A stretch of 63,738 bases of DNA from Myxococcaceae bacterium (GTDB lineage Bacteria; Myxococcota; Myxococcia; Myxococcales; Myxococcaceae), in assembly GCA_016926755.1 (NCBI GenBank), contig JAFGNZ010000382.1, positions 1 to 63,738 on the forward strand, given 5' to 3'. The notes below the pieces were generated by a model, which was given only the letters and a program-made list of their open reading frames with translations, searched no databases and had not been told where the DNA came from. This document shows, piece by piece, positions 16,730-24,770 of this stretch (positions are counted from its first letter, which is position 1; every line of letters starts with the position of its first letter). The translations under genes were made by a program, and so were the position numbers.

Positions 16730-17857
16730 GTGTGGCTTCGTCGCCATGAGACAAGGGCGCTGATTCTCGCCATCGCCTGCGTGGTCGTCACGCTCGTAGG
16801 CTTCGGGCAACTCCGCTGGCCCGGGGGGAAGGAGGATCCCATCGTGGCTCCGCCGCGCGTCTGGCCCGACGCTCCCGCCCGGCCTCCGGCGGAGCCCGTG
16901 GCGGACAGCCCCCAGCCTGCCCCTTCCGTCACGAGCCCCCCCCGTGCCGCGGAGACGGGGGCCTCTGCCGGAGAGGGGGAGGTACGGGGAGCGGCCCACA
17001 TGGCCGGCTCCCCCCCTCGCGAGCGGGAGCCGGTGAGCGGGCTGAGCCTCCCGCTGACGCACCAGGAGCTCTCCTCGGATGGGCTGCCGTCCGCCGCACT
17101 GCGCTGCACCTTCGATGGGAGCGTCTTCCGATGTGGCACCTGCCAGACGGACAGCGACTGCCCCACGGGCAAGGCGTGTGTCGCCAACCGGGCGACGCGC
17201 CGCTTCGAGTGCATGGATGAGGAGTGCGAGACGGACATCCACTGCTTTCCGGGCACCACCTGCCGCCCGGTCACCCTGGGAGCCACCGGCCCCATCGTCC
17301 GTCGCTGTGCTCCCACGGGCTCGCGCCGCGAAGGCGAGGCCTGTGACGCGCTCTTCATCTCCGAGCAGGGGGCCTGCGATGAGGGGTTGGTGTGCCACCG
17401 AGGGGTCTGCAGCCCCCCGTGTCAGCTGGGCGATCCCACGAGTTGCCCGGAGGGCACCACCTGCGAGCACGGGCTCAATGGCGCAGCCTGCGCGAAGGAC
17501 TGCCGCGCGCGAGGCTGTCCCGATGGGCAGCAGTGCAAGCTGCTCGACGACTCGGAGTCCCAGTGCCTGGCGAGCGTGAGCGGGGAGTGTCCGGAGAGGC
17601 CGTGCGCCGAGGGAGAGCGCTGCAACATGCGCGTGGCCCGGGGACGCGGCGTCTTCTGGTGCGCGAAGAGCTGCGATCCGCTCAGCGCGGACAGCTGCCC
17701 CCAGGGTCAGGTGTGCGGCGTGGGTGGGGGCACCCTCAGCACCTGCTTCCTCAAGTGTGATCCGACGGCGCTGGACGCGTGCGGCGAGGGCGCGGCGTGC
17801 GTCACCGTGTCGGAGGACATGACGCTGTGGGGGTGTCGGCCCGAGCTCCCTGAGTAG
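16730..17857 (+). CDS. Membrane-anchored Cys-rich repeat protein
   Basis: 375 residues starting at GTG 16730, with GAGG 5 bases upstream. Residues 8-25 (ETRALILAIACVVVTLVGFG) form an N-terminal membrane anchor or signal, followed by a Pro/Ala/Glu-rich linker to about residue 105. The C-terminal 260 residues contain repeated myxobacterial Cys-rich motifs such as CQTDSDCPTGKACV, CEHGLNGAAC, CPDGQQCK and CGEGAACVTV, in the style of the TraA stalk. It should project from the inner membrane into the periplasm, or be exported. Functions of such modules are structural or adhesive. It lies directly behind the secreted Cys-rich peptide, so the two may act together (inference). Confidence 0.8.
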   Translation: MWLRRHETRALILAIACVVVTLVGFGQLRWPGGKEDPIVAPPRVWPDAPARPPAEPVADSPQPAPSVTSPPRAAETGASAGEGEVRGAAHMAGSPPREREPVSGLSLPLTHQELSSDGLPSAALRCTFDGSVFRCGTCQTDSDCPTGKACVANRATRRFECMDEECETDIHCFPGTTCRPVTLGATGPIVRRCAPTGSRREGEACDALFISEQGACDEGLVCHRGVCSPPCQLGDPTSCPEGTTCEHGLNGAACAKDCRARGCPDGQQCKLLDDSESQCLASVSGECPERPCAEGERCNMRVARGRGVFWCAKSCDPLSADSCPQGQVCGVGGGTLSTCFLKCDPTALDACGEGAACVTVSEDMTLWGCRPELPE

Positions 17858-17863
17858 CGGTGG

Positions 17864-17902
17864 ACGTGTCAGGTAGGTTCCGCGACGGCCTACCTGGCAC
17901 GT
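17864..17902. promoter_or_regulatory. Large inverted repeat (13 of 14 paired) before last XRE gene
   Basis: ACGTGTCAGGTAGG and CCTACCTGGCACGT are separated by 11 bases and lie 6 bases after the stop of the Cys-rich gene. The right arm is the CCTACCTG block of the shared XRE promoter, so an operator is the best reading. A terminator is possible, but no U-tract follows. Confidence 0.6.
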
Positions 17903-17979
17903 CCTGTCGCACCCACGCATGAGGTTGTATCCGTCCTCCCAACCCACCACGGTGGGTCACAGGTTCTCAGGGAGAAGAC
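17903..17979 (+). promoter_or_regulatory. Promoter/operator region of fourth XRE gene
   Basis: CATGAGGTTGTATC at 17918 and the palindrome ACCCACC-AC-GGTGGGT within 17941-17957 repeat the arrangement before 15638. GGGAGAAGAC precedes ATG 17980. Confidence 0.6.
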
Positions 17980-18225
17980 ATGGACGACCTCAGGAAGAGG
18001 CTGGGTGCGAACATCCGGAAGGCGCGCAACCGCCGTGGTCTGACGCAGGCCGAGGTGGCCGAGCGCATCGACATGCCGGTGGAGGTGTATGGGCGGATGG
18101 AGCGGGGGAGCATGCTCCCCCGGTTGGAGCGGCTCCTGGTCATCTGCGACGCGCTGGGTGAGACGCCAGATGGGCTGCTCGGCTTCCCGCGCCCCCGGCT
18201 CCGCTCTACCCGAGGGGATGCCTGA
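17980..18225 (+). CDS. Minimal XRE-family HTH regulator
   Basis: 81 residues, little more than one XRE helix-turn-helix: NIRKARNRRGLTQAEVAERI, PVEVYGRMERGS, LPRLERLLVICDALG and TPDGLLGFPRP. It lacks the helical C-terminal half of its two longer paralogues, so it may act as a bare DNA-binding subunit or compete for their sites. GGGAG lies 8 bases before the ATG. It is the closest regulator gene to traA (82 bases from its stop to the traA start) and in the same direction, so it may share transcription with traAB. Confidence 0.88.
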   Translation: MDDLRKRLGANIRKARNRRGLTQAEVAERIDMPVEVYGRMERGSMLPRLERLLVICDALGETPDGLLGFPRPRLRSTRGDA

Positions 18226-18257
18226 TCACCTTCCCCCACAAGCCACCACACCTCTTC

Positions 18258-18289
18258 ATCCCCCAGAAGATTGATCGACGCTGGGGGAT
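18258..18289 (+). promoter_or_regulatory. Perfect 9-bp inverted repeat in the traA leader
   Basis: ATCCCCCAG and CTGGGGGAT are separated by 14 bases. The right arm touches the traA ribosome-binding site GGAGG (18290-18294). It could terminate the XRE transcript, regulate traA translation, or be an operator. Confidence 0.5.
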
Positions 18290-18307
18290 GGAGGATGATG
18301 TAACCCC

Positions 18308-20434
18308 TTGTTCTCGTTAACTTTCGGACGCGCCTCGGCGCTGACCATGGTGTTGGTGTGCCTCGCGGGCTCCGCGTGGGCGGACTTCTTCCCGCCGTCG
18401 AAGCTCGACGACGTTGTCGTCACAGGGGACCCTGTGGCGCCTTCACCCAGCATTGATGGCACGGGTCTCTGTTCCGCAGAAGGAATCTCGACGGATCCGA
18501 ACAAGGATTTTCCACAGGAATCTTCGGCATTCATCGCCAGCGTCAATCAGCTCCTCGACAGCAGTACAAATCGAGAGACCTATGTACTCCGTACCCCCTT
18601 CGATCTATCGAACAACCTCGACGATGGGCGTACATTGAGCTACGGCGACTTCGTCAACGTCGTGCCCGGCTGCCCCATGGGTGGATGCAACTTTCGTATC
18701 ATCCCTGCAGGTAACTCCTCCACGTACTTTGGTTCACGCCTCCGTGGATACCTGAATGTTACTCCGGAGATGATCGACCGGGTTCTGCACTTCGGCATCT
18801 ATGCCGATCAGGCTGTGACCCTCACCATCTACGACCGCAACTCTGTCGAGTATCCAGTCATCAAGCGACCGACCTCGATCGCTGCCGTAACGTGGCGCAG
18901 TACCAACTCCGTTACCTTCAAGAAGTCCGGTCTCTATCCCATCGAGATCCTCTACGCGCAGATCATCGAGCACGCGGCTCTTGAGCTATCCATCTTCGAT
19001 GACACCGTCACCAACTTCGAAGACTTCGAACGAGCAGCAAATGATCCCCCAGTCGTCAACCTGAATGGCGCCAAGTTTACGCTCGTCCCGCCTGAAAAGT
19101 TCTTCCAGACTGAAACTGGTCGCCCATCTTTCTCCGATGAGAACCAATGCGCTCAATGCGAGCGCCGATTCGCGAATGCACCAGGTAATGGAGGTTGCGG
19201 CCTTGGCTTCTACTGCAACGGCGCCGCGCTCTGTGCTCCCTGTGACACTTCCCGCGTCTGCGGCCCGAGCTGCTCGCCCTGCGGCCAGAGCACCCCCAAC
19301 TGCGTCAACGTCAACGGCACCTTCACCTGCGTCGAGTGCACCGACGACACCCAGTGTGGCGGCCGCCGCTGCGACCTGACCACCAACACCTGCACCGGCT
19401 GCCTCGAGGACAGGGCCTGCCCCAACGGTCAGGTCTGCGACAAGACCAACTACACCTGCGTGGAGTGCAACCGCGACGAGGACTGCCCTCCCGACGAGGT
19501 CTGCGCCCCCGAGATCAAGCAGTGTCGCGAATGCAACGAGGACGCCGAATGCGAGCGCGGCAAGAGCTGCCAGGAGCACCAGTGCATCACCTGCACCACC
19601 AATGACAGCTGCGCCGGCAACTCCTGCAACTGCTGCCCCGCCGGCACCCAGTGCTCCGCCCCTACCCCGGGCGCCTCGCCCTCCTGTGTCGAGTGCACCA
19701 CCGACAGCCAGTGCGCCGACGGCAAGAAGTGTGACGCCCTCAACGGCCGCTGCGTCGACGCCATCGCCGAGTGCAACACCTCCGACCGCTGCGGCTCCCA
19801 GTGCGTGAAGTGCCCCGGCGATCGCCCCTTCTGCCTCGATGGCCAGGTCTGCGTCGCCTGCCGCAATGATCTCGAGTGCGCCAGCGGCCAGTTCTGCCAG
19901 AGCGGCGAGTGCACCGCCTGCACCACTGACCGCCACTGCGGCCCTCGCTGCGGCGCCTGCGAGAGGAGCGCCCCCTTCTGTGTCACCGATGGCACCACCG
20001 CCGGCAGTGTCTGCGTCGCCTGCCGCAATGACTCCGACTGTCCCGGCAGCACCTGCGATCCCGCCACCTTCACCTGCGTGGACCCCATCCGCTGCGGAGG
20101 GAGCTGCACCGCGCAGGGCAAGGTCTGCAACGGCACCGACTGCGTCGAGTGCTTCGCCGACGCGCACTGCCCCTGTGGCGGCACCTGCGACGTGAGCACC
20201 GGCACCTGCACCACCTCCTGCAACGACAGCGGCGACTGCCTCGGCGTCGAGTACTGCTCCACCACCACCCAGGAGTGCGAACGGGGCCGCCGCAAACCCG
20301 GCACCTCGCCTCAAGGCGGCTCGTTCTGTTGCGAGACGACCACCACCGCCGACATCACCTCCACCGGCACTGGCGCCTTCCTGGCCATGCTGCTCGTCGG
20401 CTTCCTCCTCCTGTACTCCCGCCGGGCCCTATGA
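18308..20434 (+). CDS. traA: Outer membrane exchange receptor TraA
   Basis: 708 residues in the order of TraA, the cell-surface kin-recognition receptor that with TraB lets myxobacteria exchange outer-membrane proteins and lipids. A signal peptide ends near GSAWA-DFF. The GTGLCSAEGIST block and the distal lectin/PA14-like recognition region follow (to about residue 270; GYLNVTPEMIDR, FGIYADQAVTLTIY). Then come many Cys-rich repeats (CVECTDDTQC, CLEDRACPNGQVC and similar, about 280-660). The C-terminus has a MYXO-CTERM-like end: Cys pair (SFCCE), a membrane segment, and RR. The start is TTG 18308: it alone gives a full signal peptide, with GGAGG 13 bases upstream. Base composition falls sharply over the recognition region, suggesting allelic exchange. 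The stop overlaps the traB start by 4 bases. Confidence 0.93.
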   Translation: MFSLTFGRASALTMVLVCLAGSAWADFFPPSKLDDVVVTGDPVAPSPSIDGTGLCSAEGISTDPNKDFPQESSAFIASVNQLLDSSTNRETYVLRTPFDLSNNLDDGRTLSYGDFVNVVPGCPMGGCNFRIIPAGNSSTYFGSRLRGYLNVTPEMIDRVLHFGIYADQAVTLTIYDRNSVEYPVIKRPTSIAAVTWRSTNSVTFKKSGLYPIEILYAQIIEHAALELSIFDDTVTNFEDFERAANDPPVVNLNGAKFTLVPPEKFFQTETGRPSFSDENQCAQCERRFANAPGNGGCGLGFYCNGAALCAPCDTSRVCGPSCSPCGQSTPNCVNVNGTFTCVECTDDTQCGGRRCDLTTNTCTGCLEDRACPNGQVCDKTNYTCVECNRDEDCPPDEVCAPEIKQCRECNEDAECERGKSCQEHQCITCTTNDSCAGNSCNCCPAGTQCSAPTPGASPSCVECTTDSQCADGKKCDALNGRCVDAIAECNTSDRCGSQCVKCPGDRPFCLDGQVCVACRNDLECASGQFCQSGECTACTTDRHCGPRCGACERSAPFCVTDGTTAGSVCVACRNDSDCPGSTCDPATFTCVDPIRCGGSCTAQGKVCNGTDCVECFADAHCPCGGTCDVSTGTCTTSCNDSGDCLGVEYCSTTTQECERGRRKPGTSPQGGSFCCETTTTADITSTGTGAFLAMLLVGFLLLYSRRAL

Positions 20435-22056
20435 AGCGCTCGCTCCTGATGGCCCTCGCCCTGGCGCTGGGCCTCGCCACCCCCCCCGCTACCGCGCAGG
20501 ACGCTCGCTTCGACGTCCAGCTCTTCCGGCCGTCCGGAGCGCCTCAGGACGTCGTCATGGTGGGCCAGTCCCGGCCCCTCTCGCACCTGTCCGCCTCCGG
20601 CGGCTTCTTCGTCAACTTCTCGCTGGATCCGCTCGTCCTGGTGAGCAAGGAGGGCGGCGACAAGGTGCTCAGCCTGGTGGGCAACCGCCTCCAGCTGGAC
20701 GCCATGGCCACCGTGGGCCTCTTCAACTGGGCCGAGCTCAGCGTGGACATGCCGCTGGTGCTCGCCCAGGGCGGAGACAACCTGGAGGCCATCGGCAGCG
20801 AGGGCCCCATCCAGGGCTACGTGCTGGGAGATCTGCGCCTCAACGGCAAGATCGCCATCCCAGGCCTGCGCCGCGGCGCGGGGGACTCAGGCCTGGGCGC
20901 CGCGCTCACCCTGGGCCTCAGCCTCCCCACCGGAGACCAGGAGGCGTTCGCCAGCGATGGCGAGTTCACCTATACCCCCGGGCTGCTGGTGGACTACCGC
21001 TTCCCGGGCGGTGTGCTGCTCTCCGGCTCCGCCGGGCTGTGGAGCCGCCCGGACCGGCTCTTCAACGGCGTGAAGGTGGGCGACATGGCGCCCTTCGGCC
21101 TCGCCACGGAGATCCCCCTCGTCCGCCGCTTCGGCGTCACCGCCGTGGGCATGGTCCATGGCGCGGTGGCACTGGACAAGCTGCCGGACCAGCCACGCGA
21201 TGTCCCCGCCGAGCTGCTCTTCGGCCTGCGCTGGTACAGCTCCACCGGCCTCACCTTCACCGTCGGCGGAGGGGGTGGGTGCGGGTGCTCGCTCCAGGCT
21301 CCCTCGCTGCGCTTCTTCTCCTCCATCGTCTGGGTGCCCGCGAAGACCTCCGAGTGGGAGGCCCTCGAGAACTTCAAGAAGCCGCCCGAGCCGCCTCCCC
21401 CGCCCCCGCCACCCGACACGGACGGCGACTCCGTCACCGATGACAAGGACGTCTGCCCGAAGGAGCCAGGCCTGCCCGACCGTGGCGGCTGCCCCATCCG
21501 CGACGCCGACGGAGATGGCGTGGAGGATCAGATCGATCGGTGCCCGGAGGTGCCCGCAGGCCCCGGTGGGAAGAATGGCTGCCCGGTCGCCCGCATCCAG
21601 GGCAACAAGATCGTCATCCTGGAGAACGTGAACTTCGCCACGGATCAGGACGTCATCCTCTCCGAGTCCTTCCCCATCCTGGAGGAGGTGGCTCAGGTGA
21701 TGAAGACGCACCCGGAGATCCAGCGCGTCCTCGTCGAAGGGCACACCGACTCGCGGGCCGGTGAGGTGTACAACCTCGACCTGTCCAAGCGCCGCGCTGC
21801 CAGCGTCCGCACCTACCTGGAGGAGAGCGGCGTGGAGCCCGAGCGCCTGTGCTCGCAGGGCTTCGGCCAGAGCCGCCCGGTGGCGGAGAACGACACGGAG
21901 GAGGGCATGGCCCAGAACCGCCGCGTCGAGTTCACCATCCTCCCGCCGCCCGCCGAGGGTGAGCCGCGCTGCCCGGGCGACCCCGTCGAGAAGCCCTCCA
22001 AGAAGCGGAGTGGCAAGCGCCCGGCTCCGAGGGGGATGCTGCAGAAGAAGCCGTGA
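20431..22056 (+). CDS. traB: TraB, OmpA-type partner of TraA
   Basis: 541 residues. A signal peptide (MKRSLLMALALALGLA, cleaved near ATAQ-DAR) precedes an outer-membrane beta-barrel-like region. A Pro-rich linker then leads to two calcium-binding thrombospondin-3-type repeats (DTDGDSVTDDKDVCP, DADGDGVEDQIDRCP) and a C-terminal OmpA peptidoglycan-binding domain (VLVEGHTDSRAGEVYNLDLS, QNRRVEFTI). In Myxococcus TraB is required with TraA for outer-membrane exchange. ATG 20431 overlaps the traA stop (ATGA), indicating translational coupling. The Lys/Arg-rich tail (KPSKKRSGKRPAPRG) lies beyond the OmpA fold. Confidence 0.93.
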   Translation: MKRSLLMALALALGLATPPATAQDARFDVQLFRPSGAPQDVVMVGQSRPLSHLSASGGFFVNFSLDPLVLVSKEGGDKVLSLVGNRLQLDAMATVGLFNWAELSVDMPLVLAQGGDNLEAIGSEGPIQGYVLGDLRLNGKIAIPGLRRGAGDSGLGAALTLGLSLPTGDQEAFASDGEFTYTPGLLVDYRFPGGVLLSGSAGLWSRPDRLFNGVKVGDMAPFGLATEIPLVRRFGVTAVGMVHGAVALDKLPDQPRDVPAELLFGLRWYSSTGLTFTVGGGGGCGCSLQAPSLRFFSSIVWVPAKTSEWEALENFKKPPEPPPPPPPPDTDGDSVTDDKDVCPKEPGLPDRGGCPIRDADGDGVEDQIDRCPEVPAGPGGKNGCPVARIQGNKIVILENVNFATDQDVILSESFPILEEVAQVMKTHPEIQRVLVEGHTDSRAGEVYNLDLSKRRAASVRTYLEESGVEPERLCSQGFGQSRPVAENDTEEGMAQNRRVEFTILPPPAEGEPRCPGDPVEKPSKKRSGKRPAPRGMLQKKP

Positions 22057-22087
22057 GGGCAGGCCCGGCTCCCCGGGACTGCTCGCA

Positions 22088-23968
22088 TCACGCGTCGGCG
22101 CTCCACTCGAGCAGCGGGCCCCGGTGGGAGCGGGCCCCAGGCCCCAGCGCCACCGGGGGAATGTAGAGCCCCAGTTCCTTGCGCTTCCACCAAGCCCCCG
22201 TGCGCCGCCGGGTGGCCAGGTCCGTCATCTGGTAGTCGTACAGCACCGCGCGCACGTAGCGCGGAGGGTGCTCCGGGAACGGGTTCTCCGCGAAGAGCGC
22301 GAGCACCTCCGGCGAGCCCTCCAGCAGCCGCACCAGCAGCGACAGGAGCCAGTTGGGGGGCGAGCCCAGGGCAGCGAACCACATCTGCCAGTCCAGGCGG
22401 GGCTGGTGCGGCGCCACCTGCCTCGGGGCCTGCTCCGGCCGCGACACCTTGTAGCGGAACACGTACTCGCGCCACTGCTCGCCGTCGTCCGAGCCCTCGA
22501 TGGAGATCTCCGGGCGGCGCACGGTCATCACGCTGAAGAGGCCGTAGGAGTTCACCGAGCGGAGCGGGCGCGCCCACTGCCTCAGGCGCTCCAACGCCTC
22601 GGGGCTCTTCCGGGGGAGCCCGAAGCGGGCCAGCAGCTCACCCGCGCCGAGCACGAGGAGCGGCAGGGCGGCCGCGCCCTCCAGCAGCGTGCGCCAGAGC
22701 GGCCGGGGACGGGGCGGCTCGGCGGGGACGAGGGGCAGGACGCGCGAGAGCGCCTCGTCATCCAGCAGCCACAGCCCCAGCACGAGCGACTGCACGTTGA
22801 AGAAGCCGTAGTTGCCCGTGGCCATGATGGACGCCTGCAGCAGGCTGAAGAGCGTGAAGGCGAGCTGCCGCGGGCGCCTCGGCGCGAAGGTCAAGAACGG
22901 CACCGCCGTCTCCATCGCCAGCGTCGCGGCCGTGGAGAGCTTCTGCGCACGCAGCGGCAGGTGATGGGCGTACCAACCGCCCCGCGTTGGGAGGGGCGCC
23001 GTCTCGTAGTAGTGGCAGCACGCGGTCAGCTCGCGCCACGTCGGGTCGCCGGACTGGAGCTTGCTCAGCCCCGAGCCCAGGTACAGGCGGAAGAGGAGCG
23101 CGCGGAAGAGCGCCACCTCCAGCGCGGAGGGAGCGTCGCGCCCCGGCCCGGGGCGCAGTCCGGAGGGCGCCGTCAGCGCCCCCAGCAACCCCATCTCCAG
23201 CAGCAGCACATCCCACTGGAAGGAGAGGAACTCGAGGCCCGCCGAGACATAGGAGAGGTACAGGCCCCACAGCAGCGCCGCGGCAGGCCTCGGGGCCAGG
23301 TTGAACATGAGCGCCAGCGACAGGAGTTGTCCGGCACGGCAGCCGCGCACGAGCGCCTCGTCGGACGCGCCCAGCCAGAACACCGAGGGGATGAGGTGAA
23401 AGCGCTCCGGCCCCAGCTCCCGCAAGCGCTCCGAGCCCACCCACTCCTTCACCGGGCTGATCCCGCGTGAGCCGTAGAGGCCGAGCACCTGCCTTCCCAG
23501 GGAGGTGAAGGCAATCAAGAAGGTGCCACCCAGCAGCCGCAGGAACAGCCACCGCACCAGGCGGTACTCGGGAGGCCCGACGTCGCCGCGGCCGAACAGG
23601 AGCCGATCCACACGCCCCGCCATGGGCCGGTGGCTCGCGATCAGGCGGTACACGCCACGGGCCACGGTGCGCACGCCCGGGAGCAGCCCTACCCGAGCGC
23701 CCCAGCGCGTCCCTCGCCGAGGCGAGAAGCGGAGCATGCGAAAGGCGGCCTCGGCGCCCTGGAAGGAGGCCCCAGAGGGCTCGATGAGCTGCATGGCGCG
23801 CCGGGCCTCTCCGCGCCTCACGCCGAAGAGCCAGCGCAGCGGTGGCGTGGCTGGAAGGAAGCGAACGTGCCCACCGGTACGGGCCTGCCACCTCGCCACC
23901 CACCTTCTACAGAAGCCACAGTCCCCGTCATAGAGCACGAGCGGCCGCATCGTCGGGCTCCAGCGCAT
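22088..23968 (-). CDS. Fusion of DCC-family thiol oxidoreductase and lipase maturation factor
   Basis: 626 residues. Residues 1-125 are a DCC/DUF393-type thioredoxin-like domain with the signature YDGDCGFCRRWV (redox CxxC). From about residue 140 on there are several membrane segments and the features of the lipase maturation factor (LMF1/2-like) family: GSRGISPVKEW, QWDVLLLEMG, LFRLYLGSGLSKLQSGDPTW, TGNYGFFNVQ, and a C-terminal soluble domain (SVNSYGLFSVMTVRRPEI, QPRLDWQMWFAALG). In animals LMF1 folds secreted lipases. A redox domain in front suggests coupling to disulfide chemistry (inference). AGGAGA sits 7 bases before ATG 23968. The gene is convergent with traB and divergent from the MBL-fold gene. 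Confidence 0.88.
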   Translation of the reverse strand: MRWSPTMRPLVLYDGDCGFCRRWVARWQARTGGHVRFLPATPPLRWLFGVRRGEARRAMQLIEPSGASFQGAEAAFRMLRFSPRRGTRWGARVGLLPGVRTVARGVYRLIASHRPMAGRVDRLLFGRGDVGPPEYRLVRWLFLRLLGGTFLIAFTSLGRQVLGLYGSRGISPVKEWVGSERLRELGPERFHLIPSVFWLGASDEALVRGCRAGQLLSLALMFNLAPRPAAALLWGLYLSYVSAGLEFLSFQWDVLLLEMGLLGALTAPSGLRPGPGRDAPSALEVALFRALLFRLYLGSGLSKLQSGDPTWRELTACCHYYETAPLPTRGGWYAHHLPLRAQKLSTAATLAMETAVPFLTFAPRRPRQLAFTLFSLLQASIMATGNYGFFNVQSLVLGLWLLDDEALSRVLPLVPAEPPRPRPLWRTLLEGAAALPLLVLGAGELLARFGLPRKSPEALERLRQWARPLRSVNSYGLFSVMTVRRPEISIEGSDDGEQWREYVFRYKVSRPEQAPRQVAPHQPRLDWQMWFAALGSPPNWLLSLLVRLLEGSPEVLALFAENPFPEHPPRYVRAVLYDYQMTDLATRRRTGAWWKRKELGLYIPPVALGPGARSHRGPLLEWSADA

Positions 23969-24108
23969 CTCTCTTCTCCTGGTTGCTCCAAAGAGAAGAT
24001 GGGAGCCCGCGGCGCCATCGCCCCTGAGTGCTGCCTGCCCATCCGTGGAGCAGTCGAGCCAGCAGGCCTCTGCTCAGGATTCGGATCGGCGTGCCTAGCT
24101 TTCGACAC

Positions 24109-24759
24109 ATGAGCGAGCCGAGGGCGAAGGCAAGGAACCTGGAGGAGGTCGTCCCAGGAGTCTACAACTGGCACGTGCGGGACTCCCGCATCGGTGGGCG
24201 CAGCGACGCCTATGCGGTGGTGGATCTGGACGGAGCCGTCGTCCTCATCGACCCACTGCCCATCGACGAGAAGCTGCTGCGCCCACTTGGCAGCATCACG
24301 GCCATCGTGCTCACCGCTGGCAACCACCAGCGCTCGGCCTGGCGCTTCCGCAAGCTCTTCAACGTCCCCGTCTGGGCTCCCGAGAACGCGTACAGGCTCG
24401 AGGAGGAGCCCGACAACTTCTACACCAGCGGAGACTCCCTCCCCGGGGGCCTCAGCGCGTTCCACACGCCTGGCCCCGCCGAGTCCATGTACACGCTCTG
24501 GCTGCAGCAACACCCTCGGGGCGTCGTCTTCCTCTCGGACCTGCTCAGCCACGAGGGCCGGGGCCGCCCGGAGTTCATCCCGAGCCAGTACCAGGACGAC
24601 CCGCAGCGCACCCGCATGAGCGTCCGGCGCGTCCTCGAGCGGCTGCCCGCGGACACCCTCTGCTTCGCCCATGGCGAGCCCATCGTCGGGGCCGGCAAGT
24701 CGGCGCTCCGGCTCGCGCTGGAGCTGGACGAGGAGTTCCCCTCCGCGCCCGCGCCGTGA
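24109..24759 (+). CDS. MBL-fold protein with degenerate metal site
   Basis: 216 residues resembling a metallo-beta-lactamase-fold hydrolase: GGRSDAYAVVDLDGAVVLIDPLP at the start, a central TAIVLTAGNHQRSAWRF, GLSAFHTPGP, VVFLSDLL and a late CFAHGEPI. The usual HxHxDH signature is replaced by GNHQRSA, so at most one metal may be held and catalysis may be altered or lost. ATG 24109 gives the normal N-terminus; the frame runs open upstream but without a start context. The stop forms part of a palindrome with the stop of the convergent neighbour. Confidence 0.8.
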   Translation: MSEPRAKARNLEEVVPGVYNWHVRDSRIGGRSDAYAVVDLDGAVVLIDPLPIDEKLLRPLGSITAIVLTAGNHQRSAWRFRKLFNVPVWAPENAYRLEEEPDNFYTSGDSLPGGLSAFHTPGPAESMYTLWLQQHPRGVVFLSDLLSHEGRGRPEFIPSQYQDDPQRTRMSVRRVLERLPADTLCFAHGEPIVGAGKSALRLALELDEEFPSAPAP

Positions 24760-24770
24760 GCCGCGCTCAC
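24756..24770. terminator. Short palindrome containing both convergent stop codons
   Basis: GTGAGC and GCTCAC flank CGC; the TGA of the plus gene and that of the minus gene both lie within it. It could act as a small bidirectional terminator, although the stem has only 6 pairs. Confidence 0.4.

Noticed and set aside
24109..24759. Calling the MBL-fold protein an active metallo-beta-lactamase
   Set aside because: The HxHxDH metal signature is absent, so activity cannot be claimed.
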